From: Mortierella alpina
Lineage: Eukaryota; Mortierellomycota; Mortierellomycetes; Mortierellales; Mortierellaceae
Direction of reading: 5' to 3'
DNA length: 64,000 nucleotides
Assembly: GCA_029449245.1 (NCBI GenBank)
Contig: JANATF010000009.1
Span: 620,001 to 684,000, forward strand
In this document: piece by piece, positions 33,294 to 46,686 of the stretch
Layout of the letters: each line of letters starts with the position of its first letter
How positions within the stretch are numbered: position 1 is the stretch's first letter
Notes under the pieces: generated by a model
The model's input: only the letters and a program-made list of their open reading frames with translations
Database searches by the model: none
What the model was told of the DNA's origin: nothing
Position numbers and translations under genes: made by a program

Positions 33294-33622
33294 TCACGTA
33301 CCCTCAGTCCACCTCTTATCTGCAGCGCCACAGCGGTCGACTGCCAAGTACGACTCGTACGAGCCATTGATTCCATACTCTGCCACATGGTCACCCAGCC
33401 ACGAAGGAAAGCAACAGCGAGCCTTGAAGAGAGAAGTCACCTTCAAGGAACAAAATGATGACCAGACCTGTGAAGGCTGCTCTTGTACCCAAAGCCGTAG
33501 ACAAGATGAAAGTGTACTCTACTTCTTCCACCATTTCTTGTAGTAGCGGAAGATGTAGCACTGAAAGTCCAAACAGACAATGAACAATCCTGTCATCCCT
33601 ACAGAATATCCATTTTGGAAAC
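33294..33622 (-). pseudogene. C-terminal fragment of a third oligopeptide transporter gene
   Basis: On the minus strand this stretch translates, with frame changes, to NGYSVGMTGLFIVCLDFQCY, IFRYYKKWWKK, FILSTALGTRAAFTGLVI and HVAEYGINGSY, then YLAVDRCGAADKRWTEG. It matches the last 110 or so residues of OPT copy 2 next door (IFRYHKGWWKK, FILSAALDTGAAFTGLII, YLAVDRCGAAHKAWTGG). A one-base shift after WWKK creates a TAG, and a second shift follows in the loop region. The rest of the gene is absent: OPT copy 2's own stop lies only about 20 bases to the right. A relic of tandem duplication and deletion. Confidence 0.85.
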
Positions 33623-33644
33623 GCGTGAAGTTGTCATATTTATT

Positions 33645-36015
33645 TTAAACACCTCCTGTCCATGCTTTGTGAGCTGCTCCACAGCGATCGACAGCCAGGT
33701 ATGGTGCGTTCGTTCCGTCCTCGGCGACGTGGTTAGCCCACCACGAAGGTATTGTGACAGACAGCTTGGATGAAATGCCTCCACCCAAAAACAAAAAGAT
33801 AATCAACCCTGTGAACGCAGCACCAGTATCCAGCGCTGCCGAAAGAATGAAGACATACTTTTTCCACCAACCCTTGTGATAACGGAAAATGTAGTACTGG
33901 AAGATCACGCACACGATCACACTGGGGAAGATACCGACAGCGTAACCATTGGGGAAAGCGCTCATGCCTCCTGCAATGATGGCGACGTTGAACTTTGACC
34001 ATTCAATGCTCGGGAACTTCTTGGAAAGAGCCCACAGTAAGACTGGGATGACAAGGCCGATCAAGAAGCCGAGATACACAAAGCCGTACTTGCCGTCCAA
34101 GGCAAACATCCGTGCAGGCCCAAGAGCGCCATAGATCAGTCCAGATCCCCAAAAGGTCTCAACACGCTGGCCCGTCCACAGACCAGTAGGATCATCCTTA
34201 GTTCCATCAAGAACCTCACGCTGAGAGTCGATGATAAGAACCATGGTAAGGTAGTTGAAGAAAGCACCGACAATCGTGCCCCAGAATTGACCCACAAACA
34301 TGGAGCGGGGAGGGATCTTCATGTAATGGCCCAACTTGAAATCAGACAGCAGGGACAAGCACTGGTACATGGCCATGTAACCGTAGCACTTGAAGGTCAT
34401 GTTGGCGATCGGGCGACCAGGAAGCATGTATCCGCAGACCAGCTCGGTGATTACGTTGAGCCCTGGTCCTGATCCAGTGATAGCGGTCATTGCGCAGATG
34501 GGTAAAGTCAAGACCCAGCCGAGGAACAGGGCGACAAGGAGGCCCCACCAGGGCAATTGGAGCTCGTAGACCTCACATGTAAGGATTGCCAGCCCAGCCA
34601 TGATCACATAGAATATGGCGTACCAGAGCTGAGGCACCTCGGGGTAAACCTTCATCATTTTTGTGTGGATGTCCTCATCCTCATCGCCGAGGGCCATTTT
34701 CCAATTGCGCCAAAGGTCTTTGCCATGAAAGCAGATGATATGGGAGACACAGCCGGCAAGGGAAATGAAAGATGTCATAAAGCCGAGAGCGTACAGAGGT
34801 GACATGTTGGCCTGCGGTCCAGAATTGTAGAGGGCGTCGTTGACGGTGTAATCGGGATTAAGGACAGAGTTGATATCAAACATGGTACCGTTCTCGTAGA
34901 AGAGGCGGGATGTCAAAGGCCTGCCAATCGTCTTGGTACCGAGGGTGTCGTTGAGCCACCAAATGGGGAGGATGATCCAGTAATTCAGGATCATGCCTCC
35001 ATAGGTGCAGAGCTGTGCGTACAAGGGCAGCCAGAGGGTGGAACCGCCGATCGAGGTCCACTCAAACGAGAGCGAGAGTACACCGCCGCCAGAAATGGAT
35101 GAGAAGATGGCCCAAAAGTCCCGGTTGAATGGGTTGATCCAGCAGATCCAGTCAAAGTAGACGATCATGGGTGCCAGTAGCTGTGGAATAAACTCGTACA
35201 CGAACATGGCGCCGCAAAAGACCCAGAAGTACTTCATGTAGGACCAGCCCCGGATCATCTTTTGTTTTTTGAACTCGCTGGTGTTGTGCATGGCATTATA
35301 GAAGACCACTTGGACCAGATTGGACCACCAGACCATCTCAGCTGGATAGACAAGGTACTTGCGAAGAACGCCTGCCATGCCATAGCCGACGCACTGAGTG
35401 GTGATAATGAGCAGCAAGGATCCGAGAACGTCAATGCGGTGGTTGAGGAACAGATCTGTGGATGAGAGAATATCGATGGCGTATGCTGAGTTGGCGGCAG
35501 TGGAGACCGAGATGCCGATTAAAGCATGCTCCTTGATGTTGAAGGGCCCTGGATTTAACGACATGGAGAAGCCGGCGATGGTGACTTTGTTTGTAGGAAG
35601 GGTTCTTGCCATGATCTGGCCGAGACCGTATGAGGCCAAGTTGACAAAGAAAGTGGAGAAGGAGCCCGACGTGGAGCGGTAAAAGTAGTATTGTTGGATG
35701 ACAGCACCAATAACCGAGAAGAAGAAGGAGATGATCCAAAAGCGAAAGGTGATGGCGACTAGAGAAGGGTCGTCGGTGATGGGTACGACTATGACGTAGA
35801 GAGCGCACGTTTGATGGAGATGCAAAGGTTAGACTCGCCATGCATGTAGAGCTAGGTGAGGCGATGGCTCACGCGTCGTTCGACATACCCAGGCGAACGG
35901 CTTCGATCTTGGAGTTCTCGGCATCGCTCTCCTCTTGAAGGACAACGGTGTCGTCCTTCTGAAGTGACTTTTCATCCAAGAACAGACTGTCCTTTTTCGA
36001 TTCCAGGTCAGCCAT
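33645..36015 (-). CDS. Oligopeptide transporter, OPT family (copy 2)
   Basis: Two exons, 35889-36015 and 33645-35788, 756 residues, with the intron in the same place as in copy 1. The N-terminal exon begins MADLESKKDSLFLDEKS. Hallmarks NPGPFNIKEHALIGI and KLGHYMKIPPRSMF are present, with many transmembrane segments, and the C-terminus ends CGAAHKAWTGG. Likely a plasma-membrane proton-coupled peptide importer, specificity unknown. It sits tail-to-tail with nothing: its 3' end abuts the OPT fragment at 33294-33622, so this cluster once held three copies on one strand. Confidence 0.95.
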
Positions 36016-37604
36016 GGTGTGTGAATGTATGGGAAAGGACGAATATAAGCAGCGAGTGTTGAGTGTGCGGGTGATGTCCTTTAGGCAGGAGAGCCTCTTT
36101 GGATGGTTGGCTGGCTGGCTATGAGGGGAGGACGCGGGAAGCAGGCCTTCTTATAAGTGGGAAAAATGGTACCTCTGACCAAAGACTTTGTCTTTTTCGT
36201 TGTGGTCTAGTTCGCGAACAGCTACCTCTATCAGAGACTGAGCGCTGTTGATTAGCCACTAGCATCATGGTGAGCTGTACCTGCTGGGAAAATGGTGTTG
36301 AATGTTTATCCACTTTTGCGGACAGCAGATGTCGACATCGATAGCACACGACGCCGAGCTCCTTGTCTATATTCGGGCAACGAGAGGCATATGACATGAT
36401 CCATGGCCTGTTTTGGACGACCTTAAACTCTTTTCCTGCCCATTCCGTCCTTCGTCCGGCAACTTGCTTCATCCTTGTTTGTACCCTGCCTTGAAAGACC
36501 CGACTCGTTGAAAGGAACAGTCAGTTCAAGCTCAATGTTTTTGCTCTCCGGCATAAATTGCGAACTTGCGCTTGAGTTCTGGTTGCCAAAGCAGCTGGCC
36601 AAAGTATGCCTTCTGTATTTTGTGTGCTTTGCTCTGCACGCTACGGCGTCCTTTCAACAACAGTTTAAGCGGAGCGTGCGCATTCTTCTTAGGCCGAGTG
36701 TGCTCCGTTGCGTTCGCTAAAGAGATAAGTTAAGCATCTCTGTAAGGTTAATGGAGTGAGGGCGCGGCGCGACAAAGGCTCATGCGAATGGCGACGAAAG
36801 CGGTTTAGCCCTGTCTACCACCCAATTGAAAGAGCATGTGTTTAAAGTAGATACGAGTATGAATGATCGCGATAATCTGTCATGTTGCGATGGGCATACA
36901 TAGTCATAGATACATCGCCCGCTTTCAGCCATGAGAAAAAAAGGCACCCTCGCTGTAGGCCCAATGGGAAGCAGCACCTTATGATTGTGTGATCACACGC
37001 CCTCTTGGGCAATACAGTATCCCAGCCCCGCCCTCTTTGAACCAAACCACTGTCAAGGGTTGTGGAGTAGCTCTACCATTCGTTTCGTCGATGGTTACTC
37101 GTAAACCTAAGTGAGCGCAGTACCGGATAACCGGTGATCAGCGCATCCATGTACTTCCTGTGCCGGTTGCGCCGATCATGCACACCTCGCCCCCATCAAG
37201 TTCTCACGCCATACCTACCCGATATCGCATGCACCGCCATTTCTGGTCCTTGACTGAGGCAAGGTTACCCGTGTATCAGCCATGAGTTACACAAGGGGCC
37301 ATTATAAACCACGCGTAACCTTCTGCAGGTACTAGACTATGTGTGATAGTTCATAAAGACGAGCCTGATAACTGTTCAAATTGCATAAGTACAAGACTGA
37401 ATGAGCAATTGTTGTTGTTGGTTGTTGGTTGTTGGTAGTTGGTAGTTGATTGTTGGTTGTTAGTTGTTGTTATGACCCCAGCACCAGTTTTCCATGGTCT
37501 CTTTGGCTGGCAGGAACAAAGCAAAAACAAACGCAAGGGCAGCCTTTTGTGCGAATTCTGCTGCAACTTGATTGGCCTGTCCTTCAGCTCCAAAGTCTGT
37601 TGCA
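36016..37604. other. Intergenic region between OPT copy 2 and the Harbinger element
   Basis: About 1.6 kb containing the OPT promoter and no supportable gene. A GTT/GTTG microsatellite lies at 37409-37471 close to the Harbinger left end. Confidence 0.4.
37409..37471 (+). repeat. GTTGTTG/GTAGTTG microsatellite
   Basis: Imperfect repeats of GTTGTTG, GGTTGTT and GGTAGTT over about 63 bases, 135 bases left of the transposon end. It is not a canonical telomere repeat. Confidence 0.8.
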
Positions 37605-37607
37605 CTG

Positions 37608-37638
37608 AGCCTCATTCAATGGTGGATTTCGAGAATGG
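37608..37638 (+). repeat. Harbinger left terminal inverted repeat
   Basis: 31 bases starting AGCCTCATTCAATGG, preceded by the CTG target duplication. It pairs with 40822-40852; mismatches are at positions 13, 22-23 and 27. Confidence 0.92.
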
Positions 37639-37820
37639 TTTACGAAAATGGTTGGTCGAGACCTTCCGCATTCTGTCTTCTGGATTGGAACTAAAATATT
37701 AAGGTTAGCCAATCATCTTTCGTGAATCAACTTACAATCCAACTTCAAAGTGCTCCTTTGAGAGGAAAAAAGAATTGGTTTTTTGACTCGAACACTCCTC
37801 TTTCTTCCTCAATCTCCACA

Positions 37821-39423
37821 ATGTCCCACCCCTACGATTTTTCGTCTGATGGCTTGAATCACAACAACAGCAGAAGTCACCTAGCATCGCCTACACCGTC
37901 CGACTCACCTACACCATTAATCACCTCTCCAGCTTTGCACCATTCCCAACTGTTCCCTCCGTTACCGATCCCGCAACCACAACCAAGGCATTTTTATTAT
38001 CAGCAGCAGCAGCAGCAACGACAACATCTTCCACCTTCAGAATCCTTTGTTCACAATCAACCTTTGTACACTGTCCCCTATCTGCCCCAAGGTCGACCCG
38101 GTTTTCGAGCGATCACACCTCTTGACGACAACGTCCAGCCACCAATGTCAAAGCGAAGACACAATGAAATTCAACCGAAACCTCTCCATCCTGTGCTTCG
38201 AGCAACACCGTCTGCGATTCCTAACCTCACAGCCAGCAGTACTCAAAGCGCAACTACAGCGTACTCTTCGGCCCCCGCGGCCTCCACCTCAACCTCAGGA
38301 GCACCTACCTCGCATTCAGCGTTCACTCCTTCAGCATCCACACCTCTACCAACGACACCAAAGAGGAAAGATAAGTTTTGGATCCAGCCTGGTATGACAG
38401 CCTTTGTAGACTGGGTAACTCATCCTGACAATTACGCCAAGCTCAACAAAAAAAAAACCATCTCAGGAGAAAGGACTGTGGAGATATACGACCAAATCGC
38501 TAAGTACGTCAATGCAGCCACAGCTGGCACTGAGAACAAGACGAACTGGGAACGCAACACTGTCAAGCAGAAATACCAGTATGCCAAGACGAAATACAGC
38601 GAAGCCAAGGAACTAAAGCTCGCCACCGGCGAAGGAGATGATGGACAGGTCCTACTCCGCGCCAGGATGCTAGAGGTGTGTCCTTATTTCGACCGGTTTG
38701 ATGCAGTCATGAGCGAAAGTCTTGCAAGAAACCTACTTCCTTTAGATGAAGGAGCTCGCGTAGTTGTTGAATCTTCGGAAGATAGCGATAGCGACTCAGA
38801 CACGGAACATACCACACTTTCGGAGATAAATGGTACGTCTCTCTCTTTCCTCTTGTCTTCATTTATCCCTTGCAGTTAGCCTTATAACACGGTATGTCCT
38901 CCGGTCTTTGACATAAATAGGTGCTGAGAGGGAACATAACACTGAGACGAGCAGCGGGCGTGCAACGAAGCGTACCAAACATGCTAAGCAAGTTAGTTAT
39001 GCAGCAATGAGAGCGACACTGGACAGACTCAGCAACACCCCCAGTGCGAGTGCTGCTATACCTTCAAGAGTGGTCGGCAATGTCAATACGGCTGGACAGG
39101 ACGAAAGATGGGCTGACATACGACGTCGAGAGATGATACTTGAACAACGGGAATCAGACTGGCTTAAGAGGCAAGAAGCTACATTGAAGGTGCGTCTGGA
39201 CGAGTTTGAGGCAGTATTGCAACGCCGTCGAGAGGAATTAGATCGAGAGAAGACTGAGTTATCTCAGGCGAAGATGGAGTTCGCTCAGACGAAGGTGGAG
39301 TTCGCCCAGGAGAAGTTGGAGTTCAAGAAAGAGGTGACAGATTTCAGGGCTGAACGCGATGAATTGATTCGAGAGAATACTCATTTGAAGGCTTTAGAAT
39401 CAGTTCATACATCTAGAAAATGA
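37821..39423 (+). CDS. Harbinger accessory protein, Myb/SANT-like DNA-binding with coiled coil
   Basis: Two exons, 37821-38832 and 38921-39423, 504 residues. The start MSHPYDFSSDG is chosen over an in-frame ATG at 37722 because it follows a typical leader, but either is possible. The first 195 residues are P/S/T/Q-rich with a short poly-Gln. The DNA-binding part is at about 200-285 (KFWIQPGMTAFVDWV, ERTVEIYDQIAKYVNA, NWERNTVKQKYQYAKTKY), a helix pattern like the Myb/SANT proteins that Harbinger elements encode to carry the transposase to DNA. The C-terminal 110 residues are a charged coiled coil with repeated AQTKVEFAQEKLEF-like heptads. The frame is intact. Confidence 0.8.
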
Positions 39424-39437
39424 TATCTATTGTTCAA

Positions 39438-40664
39438 TCATGCTGCGTGTCTATCCCTGTTTCGTAATACCCGAGCCATGAGTCTGTCCCTTTTTGCCAC
39501 TGCCTCTGGCCGAGCATAGTTATCCATCGGCGCCTCCTCTTCGTCATATATAACTACTTGGTCATCCTCCTCCATAACAAGGTCTTCTACCTCATCCGCT
39601 CCACCGTGCAAGCGAATAAAATTGTGAATTACCACACATGCCTTGATTCAGCTGGAGACCTTCGGAACGTGCGACCGTCTGTCTATCTTGACTGGTAGGT
39701 TTTTTAGGGACTGGAACTTGAGCTTGAGCATTCCGAATCCATGCTCTACCTTGACGCGTGCACTACCATGGAATCGATTGAATCTGGCTTGATCGCCAGC
39801 TGCGGCCTTGTAGCGGGGTATCACAGTACGAGTCAGACCATAGGCGGCGTCAGCCAGAACGTATTCCTTTCCTTGAAAGTAATTCTCGGGATTACTGTGG
39901 AGCGAGGTCCTTTTGAACGCATTGGAGTCATGCATTGAGCCAACGTAGCCAGTCGCAAAATAGATGAAACGTCCTTCGTGGTCGCAAACAGCAGTGGCTC
40001 CCATCGCGTTGGTGCACTTTCGGGTGACCCAAGAGGCCGGGTCGTAGGAAGGAGCCTTATCAAAAGGAAAAGGTATGCCGTCGACAGCTCCGATGCAGTT
40101 GGGAAATCCCTTCTCCTTCTTGAACCAGCGCTTGATAACAGATTTCCTTGCCTCATCCGGCCACACTACGAACTGATCCCAAAGGTCCTCTATGGCAAGA
40201 ATACATCGCCAAGTGTAGTTGTGTACGGTTCCTGTACCAACGCCAAAGATCTTGGAGACATTGGAGACAGATATCCCTTTCGTACCAAGCCGAAATAAGG
40301 TGATTTTCAGTTGAGTGGCTACAGGTGCCTGTGGTACGTTTCCGGCCGGCGCGAAGTGATGGCTATCACTTATCAAGTCCCTCAACGCAGCGAACTGGGC
40401 TGGCGTAAGGCGAACCATGCTTTGAAAGTGTCCTGGAGGATAATTGTCAAGAACCCTGTCTCTCAAATCCGTTGAGAAAGGTAGGCGTGTTCGTGGTTGA
40501 TGGTACCGATTCTGTTCCAGATACTGAACGATGTCCAGTAGCAACTCAACCCTCTCCCGACGATCAGGATTGGGATCATCGTGGTACTCCTGCAATGCCG
40601 TGATAGTTGCATTCCCATAGCCCATGACGAGCAGCTGCTTCCGAGTGTATCGGCGTCGAGGCAT
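39438..40664 (-). pseudogene. Harbinger DDE transposase with one in-frame stop
   Basis: Single-exon minus-strand frame of 409 codons starting MPRRRYTRKQLLVMGYGNAT. A helix-turn-helix-like segment (KGISVSNVSKIFGVGTGTVH, 129-148) precedes the DDE_Tnp_4 catalytic core: D195 in CIGAVDGIPFPF, D272 in YVLADAAYGLTR and E307 in KVEHGFGMLKLKF. Codon 339 is TGA (39648-39650) in the context VPKVSS-stop-IKACVVIHNFIRLHGG. The frame continues cleanly for 69 more codons of family-like sequence, and a tryptophan (TGG) would be expected there, so this looks like a single G-to-A change. It could be a true inactivation or a sequencing error. The catalytic triad lies before the stop. Confidence 0.85.
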
Positions 40665-40821
40665 GATAATAATAATGACAAGGATAAAGAGGAAACGTCC
40701 TTCGTTCGAACAGAACTTGCGCACCACCTCACTCTTCTGTTCTGGACCTAGAGTCGCACAAAAGAAAAAAAAACTAGTCTTGTACACGAACCAATAATAT
40801 CTATAATCCAATATGAAAAAT

Positions 40822-40852
40822 CCATGCTCAGAATCCACCGTTGAATGAGGCT
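40822..40852 (-). repeat. Harbinger right terminal inverted repeat
   Basis: Inverted partner of 37608-37638, followed by CTG (40853-40855). Read from the minus strand it begins AGCCTCATTCAACGG. Confidence 0.92.
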
Positions 40853-40855
40853 CTG

Positions 40856-42504
40856 GTCTGCCCTGTTTGCCGCGATTCAAAGTTTCGCCGCTCTGTTGCC
40901 TCTTTCCGGATGACTGAACACAATCAGGACACACAATTGCTTGTGCAAGGAATCGGTGCAGAGGTGCATGTACGAATCAAACGCTGGGAAGATTTTTTTT
41001 CTGGCGCACCTCGGCTGCCTTCGCCCGGAACAACACCGAACCTTCATGGCCTCAGCCTGGACACAAACTTGACCTTGCCAGCGACACAGCAGATTCAGAA
41101 ATGGAATGGGTAACTTGATGAGCGTGCCCAACAATTGCTACTGGTGGTGCAATCCTCTGCACACACATAGCGCACAAATACACACATACACCTCATGTTT
41201 TGAGACGAATTGGTGCTTGACCATGGGAAAAACACTCCACCCTCACCATCAAATAGGAATCGTTCCTTTCCCAAAAGAGGGTAGCTGTTGACGACAAAGC
41301 ACACTGATGGGGACACTCGTAGACCGCGAGGATCCATTCTCGGAGGTCATCTCCGAGAATGCAGTTGGCTGCAAGACCTATTTTAGAGCCTTCTCCTGAT
41401 TGCCACATCTACAACACACACACATACACACACATACACACACAACGCATACCATTTTAGCAGCAACCCAAATTCCACAAAGAGATCCTACAGGCATCCC
41501 GACTGCAAGGTGTGAGCATGGAACGAACAAGATGAAACCCCGCTTGCTCCGGTTGATGCAGGTGATCGTGTGTCGCGCTTGCAGTTCCAAGTTCTAGACA
41601 CAATCCACATAGCGCCACTTGCTTCAAGAGGCCATGGTGGACTATCGGCTGATGATGCTTATGAGGTGTGCGAAGCCTACATCGTGGTCCTATGGTGTAC
41701 ACGAACATGTGCACCAATTCCCCCTCTTAACAATGAAGCCGGCATCGAGGTCTCGAAGGAGTGGAGCGAAACAGCAACACGAGCAATCATCAGTTAAAAT
41801 GAACTTTGAGCTAGGCATGGTGGGAAGTAATGCGTCCTCTCGTTGGTTCTTGTTCCTTGTTGTTTACATTGCTCAGGATCTCTCGCCCATCTTTTTGTGT
41901 TACAACTCTTCATGGTTCTCGTGTCCGACAAATAGAGGCGCGTGGCTAAAGCGCATTAGAAGTGTTGTTGATTCTTCATCAGCCATCACACCTTTGCATG
42001 CAATCTTCGCAAAACAAACAACTGAAAGACAATGGCAGATGATAGAAGGGTTTGGGCAAGCAGGTTTTCGGAGAGTGTCTATCGAGCAATTGAAGAACAA
42101 CGTGGGTTTTGACCGTAAAAATTAGGTGTATGACCGTACTCCCCTCGGCTCACACCAGAAATGGGCGTGAAGATGCGCAAAGGCCTACGCCATATAGTTT
42201 TCGTGATGGTTACGGCCCCTCCTAGTAGCTGCGTACCACAGCACAGCTGAGAGCATGGCGTTTTTCTCGGCACTTCAGACCCATCGCGTAGAAACTATTG
42301 GCGACCCTACATGACGACTCTCAGCGCGCGTGAACGGGCACGAGTCAAGGATCTCATCATTTAGAGCCCCCACGTCCGCCCGACCTTAATATCCACGTCA
42401 CACACTTGACCGAGAGAGTTCCACTGCCCTGTACGGGGTCATCATTTCTTCATCACATCCATCGTCTCTAGATCTCTCCTCCACCTTTTCCTTCTCTTTT
42501 CACA
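40856..42504. other. Intergenic region upstream of Rab GDI
   Basis: About 1.65 kb. It holds a CA/CACATA microsatellite (41412-41445) and only short unassigned frames (for example 41619-42125 plus). The last 100 bases are a CT-rich leader of the GDI gene. Nothing else recognised. Confidence 0.4.
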
Positions 42505-44399
42505 ATGGTGCGTGTAGCTCAAAAAAGATGGGAGCGCGGCTTGTGCTTGTCGCGGCTAGGTTGAAATCTACAGCCCTCGATTCTCAGTGGACCAGAGCAA
42601 TAACCAATGTTCTTTCGTGCAATTTGCTCGAATGCATACCATTCTCCTAGGACCAAGAATACGACGTTATTGTTATGGGCACCGGCCTAACCGAGTGTAT
42701 CCTCTCTGGACTCTTGTCTGTCGAAGGCAAGAAGGTCCTGCACATGGATCGCAACGACTATTATGGAGGCGAGAGTGCCAGTTTGAGCCTTACCCAGGTG
42801 AGTGACCCAGCTTTAGTGTGGGAGGCAAAACTGTGGGTTGGGCGCGCAAAAACGACAAAAGCGAGGCATCCTCCTAACCACCCCACAACTCTTACACTTT
42901 AACCCCTCCTCTCAATAGCTTTACAGAAAGTTCCGTGGAGAAGAGGCACCTCCTGCTCATCTGGGGCGCGACCGTGACTACAACGTGGACTTGATCCCCA
43001 AGTTCATGATGGCTAACGGTGAGCTCGTCAAGATCCTGACTCATACGGATGTGACCCGGTACATAGAGTTTAAGCAGATTGCCGGATCCTTCGTCTATCG
43101 CGATGGCCGCATCGCCAAGGTGCCTGCAACCGAGATGGAGGCCGTCCGCAGCTCCCTGATGGGTTTGTTTGAGAAGCGCAGGGCCAAGAAGTTCTTTGAG
43201 TATGTGCAGAACTATCGGTCGGATGATGCCTCGACCCACCAGGGCATGGACATCCGGAGCACCCCCATGGAGGCTGTCTACAAGTACTTTGGTCTGGAGA
43301 CTGGCACCATCGACTTTGTTGGACATGCGCTTGCACTGCACCTGGATGACAGGTGAGTTCATTATAAAAAAAACACGGGTGCATGACCAGCTCGCACCTT
43401 ATTCGTGCCTGGTATTTCTTAATACGCTATTGTCTAATTGCCCTAATGTATCATCGCTCTTGCTCAAACAGCTATCTGAACCGCCCTGCGCTCGAGACCT
43501 TTGACCGCATCACACTCTACATGTCCTCGATGGCGCGCTGGGGCAAATCCCCTTACCTGTACCCAAACTACGGACTGGGTGAGCTTCCCCAGGGTTTTGC
43601 CCGGTAAGATCCACTTTCAGCTATTAATATGAGACCAAAATAATCGTCATCATTCTCACACACTCTCCCACGATCCACTGTTGCCATAGCCTGAGCGCTG
43701 TTTACGGAGGCACGTACATGTTGGACAAGAAGGTCGACGAAATCATTTATGAGGATGGCAAGGTCGTCGGTGTTCGCTCAGGCGACGAGACTGCTAAGTG
43801 CTCGTTGGTCATCTGCGATCCTTCTTATGCACCCGACAAGGTCCAAAAGGTGGCTCGTGTGATCCGTGCCATCTGCGTGCTCAATGGGCCCATCCCCAAC
43901 ACCGACAATGCCGACTCGTTCCAGGTGATCATCCCTCAGAACCAGGTCAAGCGCCAGCATGATATCTACATTGCAGGAGTCTCTGCCTCTCACAATGTGT
44001 GCGACAAGAACTACACTTTGGCCATTGTCTCGACCATCATCGAGACCGATAACCCTCAAATGGAGATCATGCCCGGCCTCCAGCTCCTTGGACCCATTGT
44101 CGACAAGTAAGCAACTATGCTTTTAAAGGAGTGGAAGTGTTGACCAACCCAGATGTGCTTAGAGACTGACAGCACCCTTTTGTTTTTTCACTAGATTTAT
44201 TCAAATTGCCGACATCAGCGAGCCTCTTCAGGACGGCAGCCAGGACCATGTCTTTGTTTCCAAGTCGTATGATGCCACTTCGCACTTTGAGACGGTTTGC
44301 GATGATGTCAAGGATCTGTACAAGCGTGTGACCGGAAAGGATCTTGTGCTTAAGCAACGTCAGACTCAGGAGGAGGAGCAGAAGGAGATGGCTGCATAA
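42505..44399 (+). CDS. GDI1: Rab GDP-dissociation inhibitor
   Basis: Six exons: 42505-42507 (the ATG alone), 42651-42797, 42919-43352, 43472-43603, 43690-44106 and 44195-44399, 445 residues. The joined N-terminus [19 protein letters not shown] is the GDI/REP dinucleotide-fold signature. [20 protein letters not shown], the [19 protein letters not shown] region and [13 protein letters not shown] follow the family closely, and the length matches (about 450). GDI extracts GDP-bound prenylated Rab/Ypt proteins from membranes and returns them to donor compartments. The C-terminus ends [10 protein letters not shown], with no prenylation site, as expected for a soluble protein. It converges with the GDP-fucose synthase gene; about 200 bases separate the stops. 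Confidence 0.97.
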
Positions 44400-44597
44400 A
44401 GTGCGACAGATAATGGAGGAAACGGAGATAAAGAATAGGAAGTGCAAGAACAGAAAGTGCACAGAGACCGTGCAATACAGCAATACTAAACATAATAAAA
44501 AAGTGCGATGGTTTCCCTCTCTTTAAGAAATGGGAGGTTTTATTTTTCCTACATTTTGTTACTTGATAAAATGCTCCACGACGACACGTCCCACCGT

Positions 44598-46062
<1,465 letters not shown>

Positions 46063-46428
46063 GGCTGTAGTGCTGTTGAGATGGATGAGGGGGGAAGTTT
46101 GGGGGAGAAGAAAGAAAGATGATGAATGGATGAAAGGTCCGCTGGGAAAGTTTATCTTGCTGCCCTGGTCAAGAATAGCGCTAGGCTTGTGAGCGTCTGC
46201 TATGATATTGGAAATATCCAGGGGCCCAGCCAGCTGGTGTGATGTGACGTCTGTCCGATTTGTAAACAGCTGCACCACACCCTTCAGGTGGCTGTCGAGG
46301 GTGCAGTAGTAGATCGGGATTATTCATGCGCCACCTTGCCTCGCCATCCCTCGATTGCTGCTCGTCTGATCCGATCCACCCACCTACTCGCCACAGCTCA
46401 GCACAGCAACAGCACAGTACACTCCGCA
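46063..46428. promoter_or_regulatory. Bidirectional promoter region, GFUS / mitochondrial uS19
   Basis: 366 bases separate two divergent start codons, so both core promoters must lie here. No TATA element was recognised. CAGCTGG/CCAGCC-rich sequence sits near 46225. Confidence 0.5.
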
Positions 46429-46686
46429 ATGGCTCGCTCAGCATGGAAAGGCCCCTTCTTCGTGGCCCTGCCCGGTCTTAGACAAGCCCTGACCCAGAAC
46501 ATCCCCGTCCGCACCAACGCCCGCGCCTGCACCATCATCCCCTCGTTCGTCGGCCTCAAGTTCCAAATCCACAACGGCAAGGACTACACCCCCCTGACCG
46601 TCACCGACGAGATGGTCGGACACAAGCTGGGCGAGTTCGCACCCACCAGGAAACGCTTTTCGTACCGCCAGACCAAGAACAAATAA
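46429..46686 (+). CDS. MRPS19: Mitochondrial ribosomal protein uS19 (S19 family)
   Basis: Single exon, 85 residues, starting [17 protein letters not shown]. The core follows bacterial S19: [20 protein letters not shown], then [20 protein letters not shown] and TRKRFSYR. The basic N-terminus and short length match fungal mitochondrial uS19, which sits in the head of the small subunit; the 92-residue bacterial protein is slightly longer. An in-frame extension upstream is possible but this start matches the family best. Confidence 0.95.
   Translation: MARSAWKGPFFVALPGLRQALTQNIPVRTNARACTIIPSFVGLKFQIHNGKDYTPLTVTDEMVGHKLGEFAPTRKRFSYRQTKNK

Larger units (their letters stand above)
37608..40852. mobile_element. 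PIF/Harbinger DNA transposon, complete, 3245 bp
   Basis: Both ends begin AGCCTCATTCAA and form 31-bp terminal inverted repeats with about 27 of 31 positions matching. They are flanked on each side by CTG (37605-37607 and 40853-40855), a 3-bp target duplication of the CWG type used by many Harbinger elements. Inside are two convergent genes, as in the family: a Myb/SANT-like protein (plus strand) and a DDE transposase (minus strand), whose 3' ends are only 14 bases apart. Well-preserved ends and frames point to fairly recent insertion, although the transposase carries one premature stop. Confidence 0.93.

Noticed and set aside
37409-37471. GTTGTTG run as telomere sequence
   Set aside because: The units are irregular and do not match TTAGGG-type repeats; genes lie on both sides.
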